From positions 1-46,863 of the forward strand of contig NZ_BHVX01000025.1 of the NCBI RefSeq assembly GCF_003851545.1: 46,863 nucleotides of DNA, given 5' to 3'. This document shows positions 23,685-31,147 of this stretch, piece by piece (the stretch's first letter is position 1; each line of letters starts with the position of its first letter). A program made the translations under genes and the position numbers. Origin of the DNA: Ralstonia sp. SET104. GTDB taxonomy: Bacteria > Pseudomonadota > Gammaproteobacteria > Burkholderiales > Burkholderiaceae. The notes under the pieces are model-generated. The model was not told the origin of the DNA. It did no database searches and was given only the letters and a program-made list of their open reading frames with translations.

Positions 23685-24668
23685 TCAGGTCGGGCTGCGG
23701 TGCGCCGCTGCCGCGCCCAGCGTTGATTCGAGGGTGGCCAGCAACACGCGAACTGCCGCCGGCATGTTTCGCCTCGCGGGCATGAGCGCGTAGATCTTCA
23801 GCGGTGACGAACGGTAGGCGGGCAGGACGTGTATCAAGCGTCCGCGGGCGACTTCGTCAGCCGCAAACTGTTGCGACAACCGGGTCACACCCAGGCCGTG
23901 CAGGGCTGCGCGCATGCGCAGTTCGGCACTGCGTGTGCGCATACGCGGCTGGACCGGCAAGATTTCCGGTTCGTTGCGTTCGTGGAAGAACTCCCAACTG
24001 GTCTCCTCGTCATTGGCGATGGTCGGCCAGTCAGTCAGATCAGCAGGGCGTGTGGGACAGCCCAAACGCTGAACCAGCGTTGGCGATGCAAAGAACGCGC
24101 GCTCCAACAGAACGACCCGCTTGCACACGAAGCCACTGTCACGTAACGACGTGTTTGTCATGACGAACGCCAGATCGTAGCCCTGTCGAACGAGATCGGG
24201 TAGTTCCCACGTCACGTCGACGCGCACCTGAAGATCGGGATGGCTCTGCATGAGCTGGGACAGGCAGGGGGATAGCTGCTGAACGCCGATCTCGGCAGGC
24301 GTGGCGATCGCCAGCGTGCCGCGAACCTCCTCGGAAGCCACCTTGGCGTCTCGGGTCACATCACTCAACGCCTCGAACAGCGGCGCCAGCTTTTCATAAA
24401 GGAGCCTGCCCTGCTGGGTGATGCGCACATGTCTGGTGTTCCGCTCGAAGAGTCTGGCGTGCACGCTTGCCTCGACGCGGGACACGGCCAGGCTCGCCGA
24501 TGATTTCTGCACGCCCGCCAGTGCCGCCCCTTTTGTGAAGCCCTGGCCTTCGACAACCCTGCAGAAGATTTCCCAGTCTTTCCAGTCGGCCCCTTTCAAT
24601 TTTTCATCCTTTTGTGTTTCAGCTAAGCCAGTTTTCTGGTTAGGCAGTGCTCGAATTTTGCCATGCAT
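23685..24668 (-). CDS. LysR-family transcriptional regulator
   Basis: The 327-residue protein has an N-terminal winged helix (WKDWEIFCRVVEGQGFTKGAALAG, then SSASLAVSRVEASVHARLF, then TQQGRLLYEKLAPL) and a LysR effector domain. About 25 residues precede the DNA-binding domain, more than usual, so a later start is possible. The ATG at 24668 has AAGGA only two bases away. It diverges from the porin gene at 24894, and a triplet of GAACA/TGTTC half-sites lies just upstream. It may control the porin and itself. The effector is unknown. Confidence 0.85.
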   Translation of the reverse strand: MHGKIRALPNQKTGLAETQKDEKLKGADWKDWEIFCRVVEGQGFTKGAALAGVQKSSASLAVSRVEASVHARLFERNTRHVRITQQGRLLYEKLAPLFEALSDVTRDAKVASEEVRGTLAIATPAEIGVQQLSPCLSQLMQSHPDLQVRVDVTWELPDLVRQGYDLAFVMTNTSLRDSGFVCKRVVLLERAFFASPTLVQRLGCPTRPADLTDWPTIANDEETSWEFFHERNEPEILPVQPRMRTRSAELRMRAALHGLGVTRLSQQFAADEVARGRLIHVLPAYRSSPLKIYALMPARRNMPAAVRVLLATLESTLGAAAAHRSPT

Positions 24669-24694
24669 CTTCCTTCTTAATTTTTCAGCAATGT

Positions 24695-24720
24695 GAACAG
24701 ATTGTTCGGAAAAAAGAACA
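24695..24720. promoter_or_regulatory. Alternating GAACA/TGTTC half-sites, candidate LysR operator
   Basis: GAACA (24695-24699), TGTTC (24703-24707) and GAACA (24716-24720) form two overlapping inverted repeats with spacers of three and eight bases. They lie 27 bases upstream of the lysR start in the divergent region. Further on, TTCAT and ATGAA arms flank two CGATTCGC-like direct repeats near 24800-24830. Regulatory use is inferred. Confidence 0.45.
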
Positions 24721-24893
24721 CAGTGTTTTCGGTCTTTCGCTTCTTTCTGGAGGCCGGCCCCCCTTAGACTTGCACCGCCTTCTTACGACGGTTCATTCCG
24801 ATTCGCCTGGATGCGGATTCGCAAATGAAAGTTGAACAGATTCACGGGCATAAAGTTAAAAGATCATTCGTTCAAGCATAATTGGGACTGATA

Positions 24894-25958
24894 ATGAATA
24901 AAGCTCTCCTTGCAGTGACAGCACTGGCCAGCACCGTGTCCTGCGCCGCGTTTGCCCAGTCGTCCAGCGTGACGCTCTACGGCATTGCCGATGCCGGCCT
25001 CAGCTACCAAAGCCACGTGAATGCCGGCGCCAACGGCAACGGTTCGGTCGCTGCGCTCACCTCGGGCGGTCTGTCCGGTTCGCGCTGGGGTATCCGCGGG
25101 GTGGAAGACCTCGGGAATAATCTGAAGGGTATTTTTGTGCTGGAGAGCGGTTTCGATATCGATACCGGCAAATCCGCCCAGGGTAGCCGCCTGTTTGGCC
25201 GTCAGGCTTACGTTGGTTTGCAAGGCGACTTTGGCGCTGTCACGCTGGGGCGTCAACAGAACGCGCTGTATGACCTGTTTGGCGCCTACGACCCGATGGC
25301 CGTCGGCCCGGCGTACTCGCTCAACTCGGTCGATAACCAGTTCAACGGCCGTGCTGATAACGCCGTCAAATACACGGGCAAGTTCGGCGGCCTGACCGCA
25401 ACCGGCTTCTACAGCTTTGGCCGCGACACCAACTCGGGCCTGGGCGGTGAAGTGCCGGGCCACTTCAAGGTCGGCACCAACTTTGGCGGCGGCCTTGGCT
25501 ATGCGAACGGTCCGCTGTCGGTGGGCGTTGCTTATGACCAATACCAGGGCAGCACCGTTGCCTCGTCGGCCCTTACCGCCCGGCGTACCGCCATTGGCGC
25601 ATCGTATGCGGTGGGCGACGCCAAGGTGTTTGCGGGCTATCGCTGGATGCGCGACGAAGTCACGACCGGCTCGGCGCGTCACGACAACCTGTACTGGCTC
25701 GGCGCACTGTACAAGTTCACGCCGGCCTTCACGCTGACCGGCGCGGCCTACTACACCAACGCCCGCACCGACAGCAACAGCTCGTGGATGTTTGTCTTGA
25801 ACGCTGACTACGCATTGTCCAAGCGCACCGACGCCTACGCGCTGGTTGGCTATGTCAACAACAAGGGCAACGCGACCTATGGCGTGACGGGCAGCGCAAA
25901 CACGCTGCCGGGCCAAAACCAGACCGGCGCAATGATTGGCGTGCGCCATCGCTTCTGA
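24894..25958 (+). CDS. Gram-negative porin (OmpC-like, trimeric type)
   Basis: The 354-residue outer-membrane protein has a signal peptide (MNKALLAVTALASTVSCAAFA) followed by QSSSVTLYGIADAGLSYQSH, the standard start of betaproteobacterial general porins. Other family marks are GGLSGSRWGIRGVEDLGNNL, FVLESGF, FGRQAYVGLQGDFGAVTLGRQ and the C-terminal VRHRF ending in Phe. It should form a diffusion pore for small hydrophilic solutes. The start at 24894 is supported by the signal peptide. It is divergent from lysR and followed by a strong terminator at 26054. Confidence 0.93.
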   Translation: MNKALLAVTALASTVSCAAFAQSSSVTLYGIADAGLSYQSHVNAGANGNGSVAALTSGGLSGSRWGIRGVEDLGNNLKGIFVLESGFDIDTGKSAQGSRLFGRQAYVGLQGDFGAVTLGRQQNALYDLFGAYDPMAVGPAYSLNSVDNQFNGRADNAVKYTGKFGGLTATGFYSFGRDTNSGLGGEVPGHFKVGTNFGGGLGYANGPLSVGVAYDQYQGSTVASSALTARRTAIGASYAVGDAKVFAGYRWMRDEVTTGSARHDNLYWLGALYKFTPAFTLTGAAYYTNARTDSNSSWMFVLNADYALSKRTDAYALVGYVNNKGNATYGVTGSANTLPGQNQTGAMIGVRHRF

Positions 25959-26053
25959 TCGGGGTCAGCTCGTCAAAGCAATCTGGCACGCCCGCGTGCG
26001 TGCCGATGTAAGTTCATATCGACCTTGACTTGTCACTGGGTTCAAGGACGTTT

Positions 26054-26084
26054 GGCCGGCAGAAGTGCCGGCCATTTTTTCTTT
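26054..26084 (+). terminator. Intrinsic terminator
   Basis: GGCCGGCA (26054-26061) and TGCCGGCC (26066-26073) form an eight-pair perfect stem with a GAAG tetraloop, followed by ATTTTTTCTTTT. This is the best terminator in the window and closes the porin transcript. A weaker hairpin, GGCACGC with GCGTGCC (25985-26004), precedes it. Confidence 0.9.
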
Positions 26085-26096
26085 TGGGGATTGGAA

Positions 26097-26321
26097 ATGA
26101 CCAAAAGAAAACAGCCCACCGGGAGGACGGCGGGCCGCAAGGTTGACAGCAGGAAAGACCGATTGAAGCGGACGCCGGACCTGGCATCCCCGAGCTTGCA
26201 TCCCATTCAGTCCGGCGATATGGCTGGTACAACACCCGACCCTTATCGTGATGACGCTGATGTGCGTGGAGATCGCACTGCCCGATACCGGGTCGTGACC
26301 GGGCCATGGAGCGCACTGTAA
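26097..26321 (+). CDS. Small basic hypothetical protein
   Basis: A 74-residue frame starts MTKRKQPTGRTAGRKVDSRK and has a strongly basic N-terminal half and a mixed C-terminal half (DPYRDDADVRGDRTARYRV). GGGGA lies a few bases before the ATG. I recognise no family. It starts directly behind the T-run of the porin terminator, so it would need read-through or its own promoter. It may be spurious or the remnant of a gene. Confidence 0.3.
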   Translation: MTKRKQPTGRTAGRKVDSRKDRLKRTPDLASPSLHPIQSGDMAGTTPDPYRDDADVRGDRTARYRVVTGPWSAL

Positions 26322-26394
26322 AAGGTCGATGCTTTCAGCAAACTTTCTTCTCCCCATGGATTGACTCAGGGCTATCCCCAGGGCTGTGAGCCGA

Positions 26395-26421
26395 TGTATT
26401 GACCCAGTGAAAACCTGCTCA
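26395..26421 (+). repeat. Left terminal inverted repeat of the IS
   Basis: It starts with the TG typical of IS3-family ends and reads TGTATTGACCCAGTGAAAAC followed by CTGCTCA. It matches the right end at about 22 of 27 positions with one single-base gap. Confidence 0.88.
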
Positions 26422-26437
26422 CGTCACAATAGGAGAA

Positions 26438-26758
26438 ATGACGATGAGCACGAAGATGGAAGAAGACATCAAGCGCTGGACGGCCAAGCGCAAGAGCGCG
26501 CTGGTGCTGGACATCATCCAGGGCAAGACGACGGTAGCGGAAGCCAGCCGCGCCTACGACCTGTCGCCCTCCGAGATTGAAGGTTGGGTAGACGACGGCA
26601 AGCGCGGCATGGAGAACGCGCTGCGCGCCAACCCGCTGGATGTGAAGGAGCAATACGAGCGGCAGATCAAGGATCTGCAGGAAGCGTACGGCGAAGCCAT
26701 GCTGGAGTTGCGTGCTCGAAAAAAATTGCAGTCCCTGCTGGGCGAGGACGAGAAGTGA
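26438..26758 (+). CDS. IS3-family transposase OrfA
   Basis: The 106-residue protein is the DNA-binding part of the transposase. It has a helix-turn-helix (ALVLDIIQGKTTVAEASRAY, then LSPSEIEGWVDDG) and a C-terminal leucine-zipper-like helix (VKEQYERQIKDLQEAYGEAM). The ATG at 26438 and a second at 26444 both follow AGGAG. Near the end the codons CGA-AAA-AAA form the slip site. OrfA stops at 26758, overlapping the orfB frame by four bases. Confidence 0.92.
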   Translation: MTMSTKMEEDIKRWTAKRKSALVLDIIQGKTTVAEASRAYDLSPSEIEGWVDDGKRGMENALRANPLDVKEQYERQIKDLQEAYGEAMLELRARKKLQSLLGEDEK

Positions 26759-26784
26759 TCGAGATGATCCGCCAGGGACTGCAA
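26719..26784 (+). promoter_or_regulatory. Programmed -1 ribosomal frameshift signal: A7 slip site plus stem
   Basis: Seven A at 26719-26725 are read A-AAA-AAA in the orfA frame, the classic -1 slippery heptamer. Slipping joins OrfA after ELRARKK to IAVPAGRGREVIEMI and so to OrfB. Immediately after, TTGCAGTCCCT (26726-26736) pairs perfectly with AGGGACTGCAA (26774-26784), an 11-pair stem. A possible inner GGCG/CGCC pairing and the orfA stop lie inside its loop. Confidence 0.85.
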
Positions 26785-27576
26785 GCCGACGGCATTACCG
26801 TCTCGATCTCTAAGCTGTGCCGGTGGTTTGAGGTGCCGCGCCGCACCGTGTATTACCGGACGGTGAAGTCCGCGCCGAAGGTCCAGGCTCGCTTCGCGGA
26901 GCCGATCAAGACGATGATCGAAGAGTCGCCGTCGTTCGGCTACCGGACGGTGGCACATCTGCTGGGGTTCAACAAGAACACGGTTCAACGCATCTTCCAG
27001 CTCATGGGTTGGCAGGTTCGCAAACGTCCTGTCGGCTTCCGGCCGCGCATTCAAGCCGTGCCGTCGGTGGCCACCGCACCGAACGAGCGCTGGTCGACAG
27101 ATATGTGCCGCGTCTGGGCAGGCCGAGACGGTTGGGCGACGCTGGCGCTGGTGATCGACTGTCACACGCGCGAGTTGCTTGGCTGGCATCTGTCGCGCAG
27201 CGGCCGCGCCAGTACGGCTTCGAGCGCGTTGGAGCATGCGCTGATCGCTCGGTTCGGCCTCCTCGGACGGGTGCCGAAGCCGTTCCTGCTTCGAAGCGAC
27301 AACGGCCTGGTGTTTACGAGCCGCGATTACACGGCCTTGGTGCGCAGTTATGGCCTGCGCCAGGAGTTCATCACGCCGCACTGCCCGCAGCAGAACGGAA
27401 TGGTTGAGCGCGTGATCCGCACGCTCAAGGAGCAATGCGTGCATCGGCATCGCTTTGAGACGCTGCAACACGCCAGCCGCGCGATCGCGGATTGGATTCA
27501 CTTCTACAACCATCGACGGCCACACCAGGCGCTGAAGATGAAAACCCCGGCTGAGGCGTTTGCTTTAGCCGCTTAA
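26755..27576 (+). CDS. IS3-family transposase OrfB (catalytic domain)
   Basis: The 273-residue frame carries the RNase H-like integrase core. The DDE residues are visible in RWSTDMCRVW (first Asp), LLRSDNGLVFTSRDY (second Asp) and QQNGMVERVIRTLKEQ (Glu, with the usual spacing of about 35). An HTH_21 region (SISKLCRWFEVPRRTVYY, then SFGYRTVAHLL) precedes it. The end FYNHRRPHQALKMKTPAEAF is typical. Independent initiation could use GTG 26755, which overlaps the OrfA stop, or ATG 26764. The functional enzyme is most likely the OrfAB fusion made by frameshifting. Confidence 0.95.
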   Translation: MIEMIRQGLQADGITVSISKLCRWFEVPRRTVYYRTVKSAPKVQARFAEPIKTMIEESPSFGYRTVAHLLGFNKNTVQRIFQLMGWQVRKRPVGFRPRIQAVPSVATAPNERWSTDMCRVWAGRDGWATLALVIDCHTRELLGWHLSRSGRASTASSALEHALIARFGLLGRVPKPFLLRSDNGLVFTSRDYTALVRSYGLRQEFITPHCPQQNGMVERVIRTLKEQCVHRHRFETLQHASRAIADWIHFYNHRRPHQALKMKTPAEAFALAA

Positions 27577-27577
27577 C

Positions 27578-27604
27578 TTGTGCAGGTTTCGCTGGGTCAT
27601 TACA
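27578..27604 (+). repeat. Right terminal inverted repeat of the IS
   Basis: The plus strand ends GCTGGGTCATTACA, with CAGGTTTC before it. Its complement, TGTAATGACCCAGCGAAACC, matches the left end. The orfB stop lies one base before this repeat. Confidence 0.88.
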
Positions 27605-27678
27605 CCGATGCCTATCAGCATTGGGGTCGCACGCCTCATGGCTGGCACAATGGCGGCTTGCCCGCACGGATTCCTGCC

Positions 27679-28140
27679 ATGGCTGCAAATTTGTGTATTC
27701 GCCCCATCCGTCAAGATGACTTTGCCGCCTGGAAACCCCTCTGGGATGGCTACAACGCCTTTTACGGCCGCGCGGGCGAAACTGCTTTGCCTGATCTCGT
27801 CACGCAGACGACATGGCAGCGCTTCTTCGATGAGCGGGAACCCGTCTACGCCATGGTCGCTGAGCGCGAGGGCGTGTTGCTCGGCATCGTGCATTTCCTC
27901 TTCCACCGCAGCACGACGCAGGTGCAGGCGAGCTGCTATCTGCAGGATTTGTTCACGGTTGAGGTTGCGCGCGGGCAGGGTGTTGGGCGCGCGCTGATCG
28001 AGGCTGTGTATCGCCGTGCTGCCGAGGCGGGCTCGCCGCGCGTGTACTGGCAAACGCACGAAACCAACGTAACGGCGATGAAGCTGTACGACACCATTGC
28101 CGAAAAATCCGGCTTCGTCGTCTACCGGAAGTTTCTGTAA
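27679..28140 (+). CDS. GNAT-family N-acetyltransferase
   Basis: The 153-residue protein shows the full GNAT fold: CIRPIRQDDFAAWKPLW at the start, the beta-4/5 segment YLQDLFTVEVARGQGVGRALIEAVY with the acetyl-CoA pyrophosphate loop (ARGQGVGRAL), then VYWQTHETNVTAMKLYD and VVYRKF. It would acetylate a small amine or a protein amino group; the substrate cannot be read from the sequence. The ATG at 27679 is preceded by weak ribosome-binding sequence. The frame is open back to the IS end. The IS lies 74 bases upstream and may have separated this gene from its promoter. Confidence 0.87.
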   Translation: MAANLCIRPIRQDDFAAWKPLWDGYNAFYGRAGETALPDLVTQTTWQRFFDEREPVYAMVAEREGVLLGIVHFLFHRSTTQVQASCYLQDLFTVEVARGQGVGRALIEAVYRRAAEAGSPRVYWQTHETNVTAMKLYDTIAEKSGFVVYRKFL

Positions 28141-28196
28141 TTGCGTTCGGGGCGCTGGGGGTGAGTTCGCCTCAAAACTGGCGCCGGGTGGGCAAT

Positions 28197-28233
28197 CCGG
28201 CTGAATAGCCGGCTTCCAGCGTGCCATTTTTTT
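28197..28233 (+). terminator. Candidate intrinsic terminator after the GNAT gene
   Basis: CCGGCT (28197-28202) pairs with AGCCGG (28207-28212) over a GAAT loop, and a run of seven T lies at 28227-28233. The 14-base gap between stem and T-run weakens the call. Confidence 0.5.
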
Positions 28234-28312
28234 CCAAAGCCATAGGGTAATCCCGCATCTTCGATTTCTAAGACGCGGTCTATAGTTGCACCTGTGTTCC
28301 AGATATTAACAG

Positions 28313-28341
28313 ACGTTTCATAGGTAAAACAAGTGAAACGT
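28313..28341. promoter_or_regulatory. Candidate IclR operator ahead of the 12-gene catabolic operon
   Basis: ACGTTTCA (28313-28320) is inverted as TGAAACGT (28334-28341). Within it GTTTCATAGGTAAAAC (28315-28330) has the same GTTTC-N6-RAAAC layout as the palindrome at 39842-39857. The site lies just before the first gene, and both copies share GACGTTTC followed by AAACAA. The IclR regulator encoded inside the operon (32063-32890) is the obvious candidate to bind both. Confidence 0.6.
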
Positions 28342-28357
28342 GATGGAGTCGACAGAA

Positions 28358-28663
28358 ATGCAACCGCAATACAACCCCGACCTCGCTCCGTGGGAGCCGA
28401 TTTCTCCGAACAACGTCGCTGGCAAGGGCCGTGTCGAGCGCCCCGGCCACGTTGCCAATCTGGTGTGGCAGACGCGCGCTGCCGAGCCGGCTGCCTATGA
28501 GAGCCAACTGGCCGATTCGCTTGAAGCAGCGTTCCTGGGCGGCGCGCAGACGCCGGCCGATATCGTCGTCGTGCTGAATGAGCGCGGCCCGCGCAACGCT
28601 GCCGGCGGTGAGGCCTGGACGGAAGCGGCATTCCTGGCGGAGATGCGCCGCCTGGGCGCCTGA
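28358..28663 (+). CDS. Small recombinase-like helix-turn-helix protein
   Basis: The 101-residue protein starts MQPQYNPDLAPWEPISPNN and ends GGEAWTEAAFLAEMRRLGA. The C-terminal part (TPADIVVVLNERGPRNAAGG, then WTEAAFLAEMRR) looks like the small helix-turn-helix of large serine recombinases (short loop, then W/T-x-x-x-L/V-x-x-hydrophobic), without any catalytic domain. I recall such proteins next to Rieske oxygenase genes in Burkholderiales, annotated as recombinase-like HTH. The start at 28358 follows GGAG at eight bases; 28343 is an alternative. It is the first gene of the operon. It may be an accessory or regulatory protein rather than a recombinase. Confidence 0.65.
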   Translation: MQPQYNPDLAPWEPISPNNVAGKGRVERPGHVANLVWQTRAAEPAAYESQLADSLEAAFLGGAQTPADIVVVLNERGPRNAAGGEAWTEAAFLAEMRRLGA

Positions 28664-28732
28664 GTACCACACGATTCGACGCCGCATCGTCCACAGAGAC
28701 GGCCGGCGCAACCCCATCAAGCGAGGTAAGCA

Positions 28733-29800
28733 ATGGAAGGCAACAAGGAAGCGCAGAAGGAAGCGCGCATCAACACCGGTCTGCGCAACTACTGGTATCC
28801 GGTGGCGGCGTCGTGGAATGTGAAGAACGCCCCGGTGGGCATGACCCGCCTGAGCCAGAACATCGTGCTGTGGCGTGATACCGCTGGCCAGGTGCATGCA
28901 CTCGAAGACCGCTGCCCGCATCGCGGCGCACGCCTGTCGATGGGCTGGAACCTGGGCGACCACGTGGCCTGCTGGTACCACGGTGTTGAAGTGAACGGCC
29001 AAGGTACGGTCACGAGTGTGCCGGCAGTCGATGCCTGCCCGATGGAAGGCAAGACCTGCGTACGCAGCTACCCCGTGCAGGAACGTGCCGGCGCCATCTT
29101 CCTGTGGTTTGGCGATAAGGCCCCCTCCGAGTTTGACGATGCCGTCGGCACGCTGCGCTTGCCCGAAGAGCTGACCAGCGACGAGCACAGCCACTTCCTC
29201 TGCTTTGCACACTGGAACGTCAACTACCGCTACGCCATCGACAACGTCATGGACCCGATGCACGGCGCATACCTGCACGCTGTGTCGCATTCGATGGCCA
29301 GCGGCGAGAAGAAGGCCGTGATGGAAGTGGTTGAAACCGAGCACGGGATCATGTTCCAGAAGACCGGGCAGCGCGGCGTGAACTTCGATTGGACCGAGTT
29401 TGGCGAGACCGGCACGATGTGGCTGCGCCTGTCGATTCCGTATCAGCCGAAGGTGGGGCCGGGCGGCCCGTTCACCATCATCGGCATCGTCACGCCGGTG
29501 GATGAAGAGCATTGCATCGTCTACTTCTGGCGCACGCGCCACGTGCAGGGCTGGGAGCGCGACGTGTGGCGCTTCCTGTATCGCAACCGTCTGGAAGGCC
29601 TGCACTGGGATGTGCTCGAACAGGACCGCGTGGTGCTCGAATCGATGGCGCCTGAAGCGCGCGATCACGAGACGCTGTACCAGCACGACATCGGCATCAC
29701 GCGCATCCGCCGTGTGCTGGCCCGCCGCGCTGCTGCCGAGTTGGCCGATGCCCCGGTCGCGATGCTCAAGCCGGTTGCCACGGAAGCCCAACATGCCTGA
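28733..29800 (+). CDS. Rieske non-haem iron ring-hydroxylating oxygenase, alpha subunit
   Basis: The 355-residue protein has a Rieske [2Fe-2S] domain with CPHRGA (Cys61, His63) and CWYHG (Cys80, His83). The mononuclear iron site is in NVMDPMHGAYLH (Asp174, His177, His182). It has the size of single-subunit (alpha-only) oxygenases of the VanA/phthalate 4,5-dioxygenase group, and no small beta subunit is present. Electrons should come from the VanB-type reductase encoded at the end of the operon (38809-39765). It would hydroxylate or demethylate an aromatic or heterocyclic substrate that is not identifiable from the sequence. Its last codons overlap the start of the next gene by eight bases. 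Confidence 0.93.
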   Translation: MEGNKEAQKEARINTGLRNYWYPVAASWNVKNAPVGMTRLSQNIVLWRDTAGQVHALEDRCPHRGARLSMGWNLGDHVACWYHGVEVNGQGTVTSVPAVDACPMEGKTCVRSYPVQERAGAIFLWFGDKAPSEFDDAVGTLRLPEELTSDEHSHFLCFAHWNVNYRYAIDNVMDPMHGAYLHAVSHSMASGEKKAVMEVVETEHGIMFQKTGQRGVNFDWTEFGETGTMWLRLSIPYQPKVGPGGPFTIIGIVTPVDEEHCIVYFWRTRHVQGWERDVWRFLYRNRLEGLHWDVLEQDRVVLESMAPEARDHETLYQHDIGITRIRRVLARRAAAELADAPVAMLKPVATEAQHA

Positions 29801-30566
29801 GCGCAATCCAGCCACCGGATTGCTGGCCGGCCGCAAGGTGCTCGTGACAGGTGCCGCACGCGGGCTGGGGCTGGCATTTGCCAAGTCCATTGCGCAAGCC
29901 GGCGGCGCGGTTGCGCTGGCAGACATTCTTGGCGAACGCGTGCAGGAAGAGGCCGCAGCACTGCGCGCGGCCGGTTTCGAGGCCCACGGCTTCACGCTCG
30001 ATCTGGGGGATCCGGCTTCCATTCGGGCCTGTGCTGTGGCGGCTGCGCAGGCACTGGGCGGGCTCGATGGCCTTGTCAACAACGCGGCCATCACCAATTC
30101 GGGCGGGCGCGATGCCTCGTCCATCGACGTGGACACCTGGGACCGCGTGATGACCGTCAACGTGCGCGGCACCTGGCTGATGACGACGGCCTGCCTGCCG
30201 GCACTCAAGGCGTCGGGGCGCGGCGCCATCGTCAACCTGTCGTCAGACACGCCGCTGTGGGGCGCGCCCAACTTGCTGGCTTATGTGGCCAGCAAGAGCG
30301 CCGTCATCGGCATGACCAAGTCTTTGGCGCGTGAATGCGGCGCAGACGGCATCACCGTCAACGCTATCGCGCCGGGTTTGACGCTGGTGGAAGCCACCGA
30401 ATATGTGCCGGCGCACCGGCATGCGCTGTACCGCGACCAGCGCGCCATCTCGCGCGATCAGATGCCCGGCGACGTCTGCGGCGCCGTGCTGTTCGCGTTG
30501 TCCGATCTTTCCCGGTTCGTGACGGGCCAGACGCTGGCCGTCAACGGCGGTTTTGTCATGCAGTAA
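29793..30566 (+). CDS. Short-chain dehydrogenase/reductase
   Basis: The 257-residue protein is a classical SDR with the cofactor motif TGAARGLG, NNAA, the catalytic Ser in IVNLSSDTP and the active-site YVASK. It ends with the usual VTGQTLAVNGG. Placed directly after the Rieske oxygenase and overlapping it by eight bases, it may dehydrogenate the cis-dihydrodiol or alcohol formed. The ATG at 29793 is chosen for this overlap and because the motifs start immediately after it. The frame continues upstream only as a shadow of the oxygenase gene. Confidence 0.9.
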   Translation: MPERNPATGLLAGRKVLVTGAARGLGLAFAKSIAQAGGAVALADILGERVQEEAAALRAAGFEAHGFTLDLGDPASIRACAVAAAQALGGLDGLVNNAAITNSGGRDASSIDVDTWDRVMTVNVRGTWLMTTACLPALKASGRGAIVNLSSDTPLWGAPNLLAYVASKSAVIGMTKSLARECGADGITVNAIAPGLTLVEATEYVPAHRHALYRDQRAISRDQMPGDVCGAVLFALSDLSRFVTGQTLAVNGGFVMQ

Positions 30567-30606
30567 TGCAGTAACGCATCCACACACCATTCAGAAGAGG
30601 TATTCG

Positions 30607-31143
30607 ATGAGCGATCTCTCCGAACAACAGCAAGTGCAGCGCACGTGGGACCGCCCGGAAGGCGCGTCGTTTGAAGACTGGATGAACAGCCGCGTGGCGC
30701 GTTTTTCCACCCGCCGATACGACTGGGATGCCCTCAAATTCCAGGCCGACTACGACCCGAAATACCGCCGCGCGCAAATGCGCTACCTCGGCACGGGCGG
30801 CACGGGCGTGTCGGCTGACACCAACACGGTGCCGGCGGAACACTTCACGTTTTCGACCATGGTCATTCCGGCAGGCCACGAAGGGCCGTCGCACCTCCAC
30901 ACCGATGTGGAAGAGGTGTTCTTCGTCATTCGCGGCAAGCTCAAGCTGGTGTTGGAGAAAGACGGCGAGCGTTACGAGACCATCCTGACCGACCGCGATC
31001 TCGTCTCGGTGCCGCCGGGTGTGTACCGCGAAGAAATCAACATCGGCGATGAAGACGCGCTGATGTGCGTGATGCTCGGGGCCAAGAAGCCGATCACGCC
31101 GACGTACCCGCCCGAGCACCCGCTCGCCAAGATCAAGCGTTGA
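30607..31143 (+). CDS. Cupin-domain protein
   Basis: The 178-residue protein has one conserved cupin barrel. Motif 1 is PAGHEGPSHLHTDVEEVFFVIRG, in which His96, His98 and an acidic residue near 102-103 form the metal site. Motif 2 is around LVSVPPGVYREEIN. About 80 residues precede the barrel (RPEGASFEDWMNSRVARFST). It may be a small metal dioxygenase, isomerase or decarboxylase in the pathway, or a sensor. GAGG lies a few bases before the ATG at 30607. It is four bases upstream of the alpha/beta hydrolase gene. Confidence 0.85.
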   Translation: MSDLSEQQQVQRTWDRPEGASFEDWMNSRVARFSTRRYDWDALKFQADYDPKYRRAQMRYLGTGGTGVSADTNTVPAEHFTFSTMVIPAGHEGPSHLHTDVEEVFFVIRGKLKLVLEKDGERYETILTDRDLVSVPPGVYREEINIGDEDALMCVMLGAKKPITPTYPPEHPLAKIKR

Positions 31144-31147
31144 TGCC

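Larger units (their letters stand above)
26395..27604 (+). mobile_element. Complete IS3-family insertion sequence, 1210 bp
   Basis: The element is bounded by imperfect inverted repeats that begin TGTATTGACCCAG on the left and TGTAATGACCCAG on the right (minus strand), extending over about 27 bases. It carries two overlapping reading frames, orfA and orfB, with a -1 frameshift signal. A four-base direct repeat CCGA flanks it at 26391-26394 and 27605-27608, the target duplication expected of this family. Intact ends, intact frames and an exact duplication point to a recent and possibly active insertion. Before insertion the target read GTGAGCCGATGCCTATC, in the gap upstream of a GNAT gene. Confidence 0.93.

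Noticed and set aside
28280-30271. 663-residue minus-strand frame
   Set aside because: Antisense to the Rieske oxygenase and SDR, which have complete active sites.
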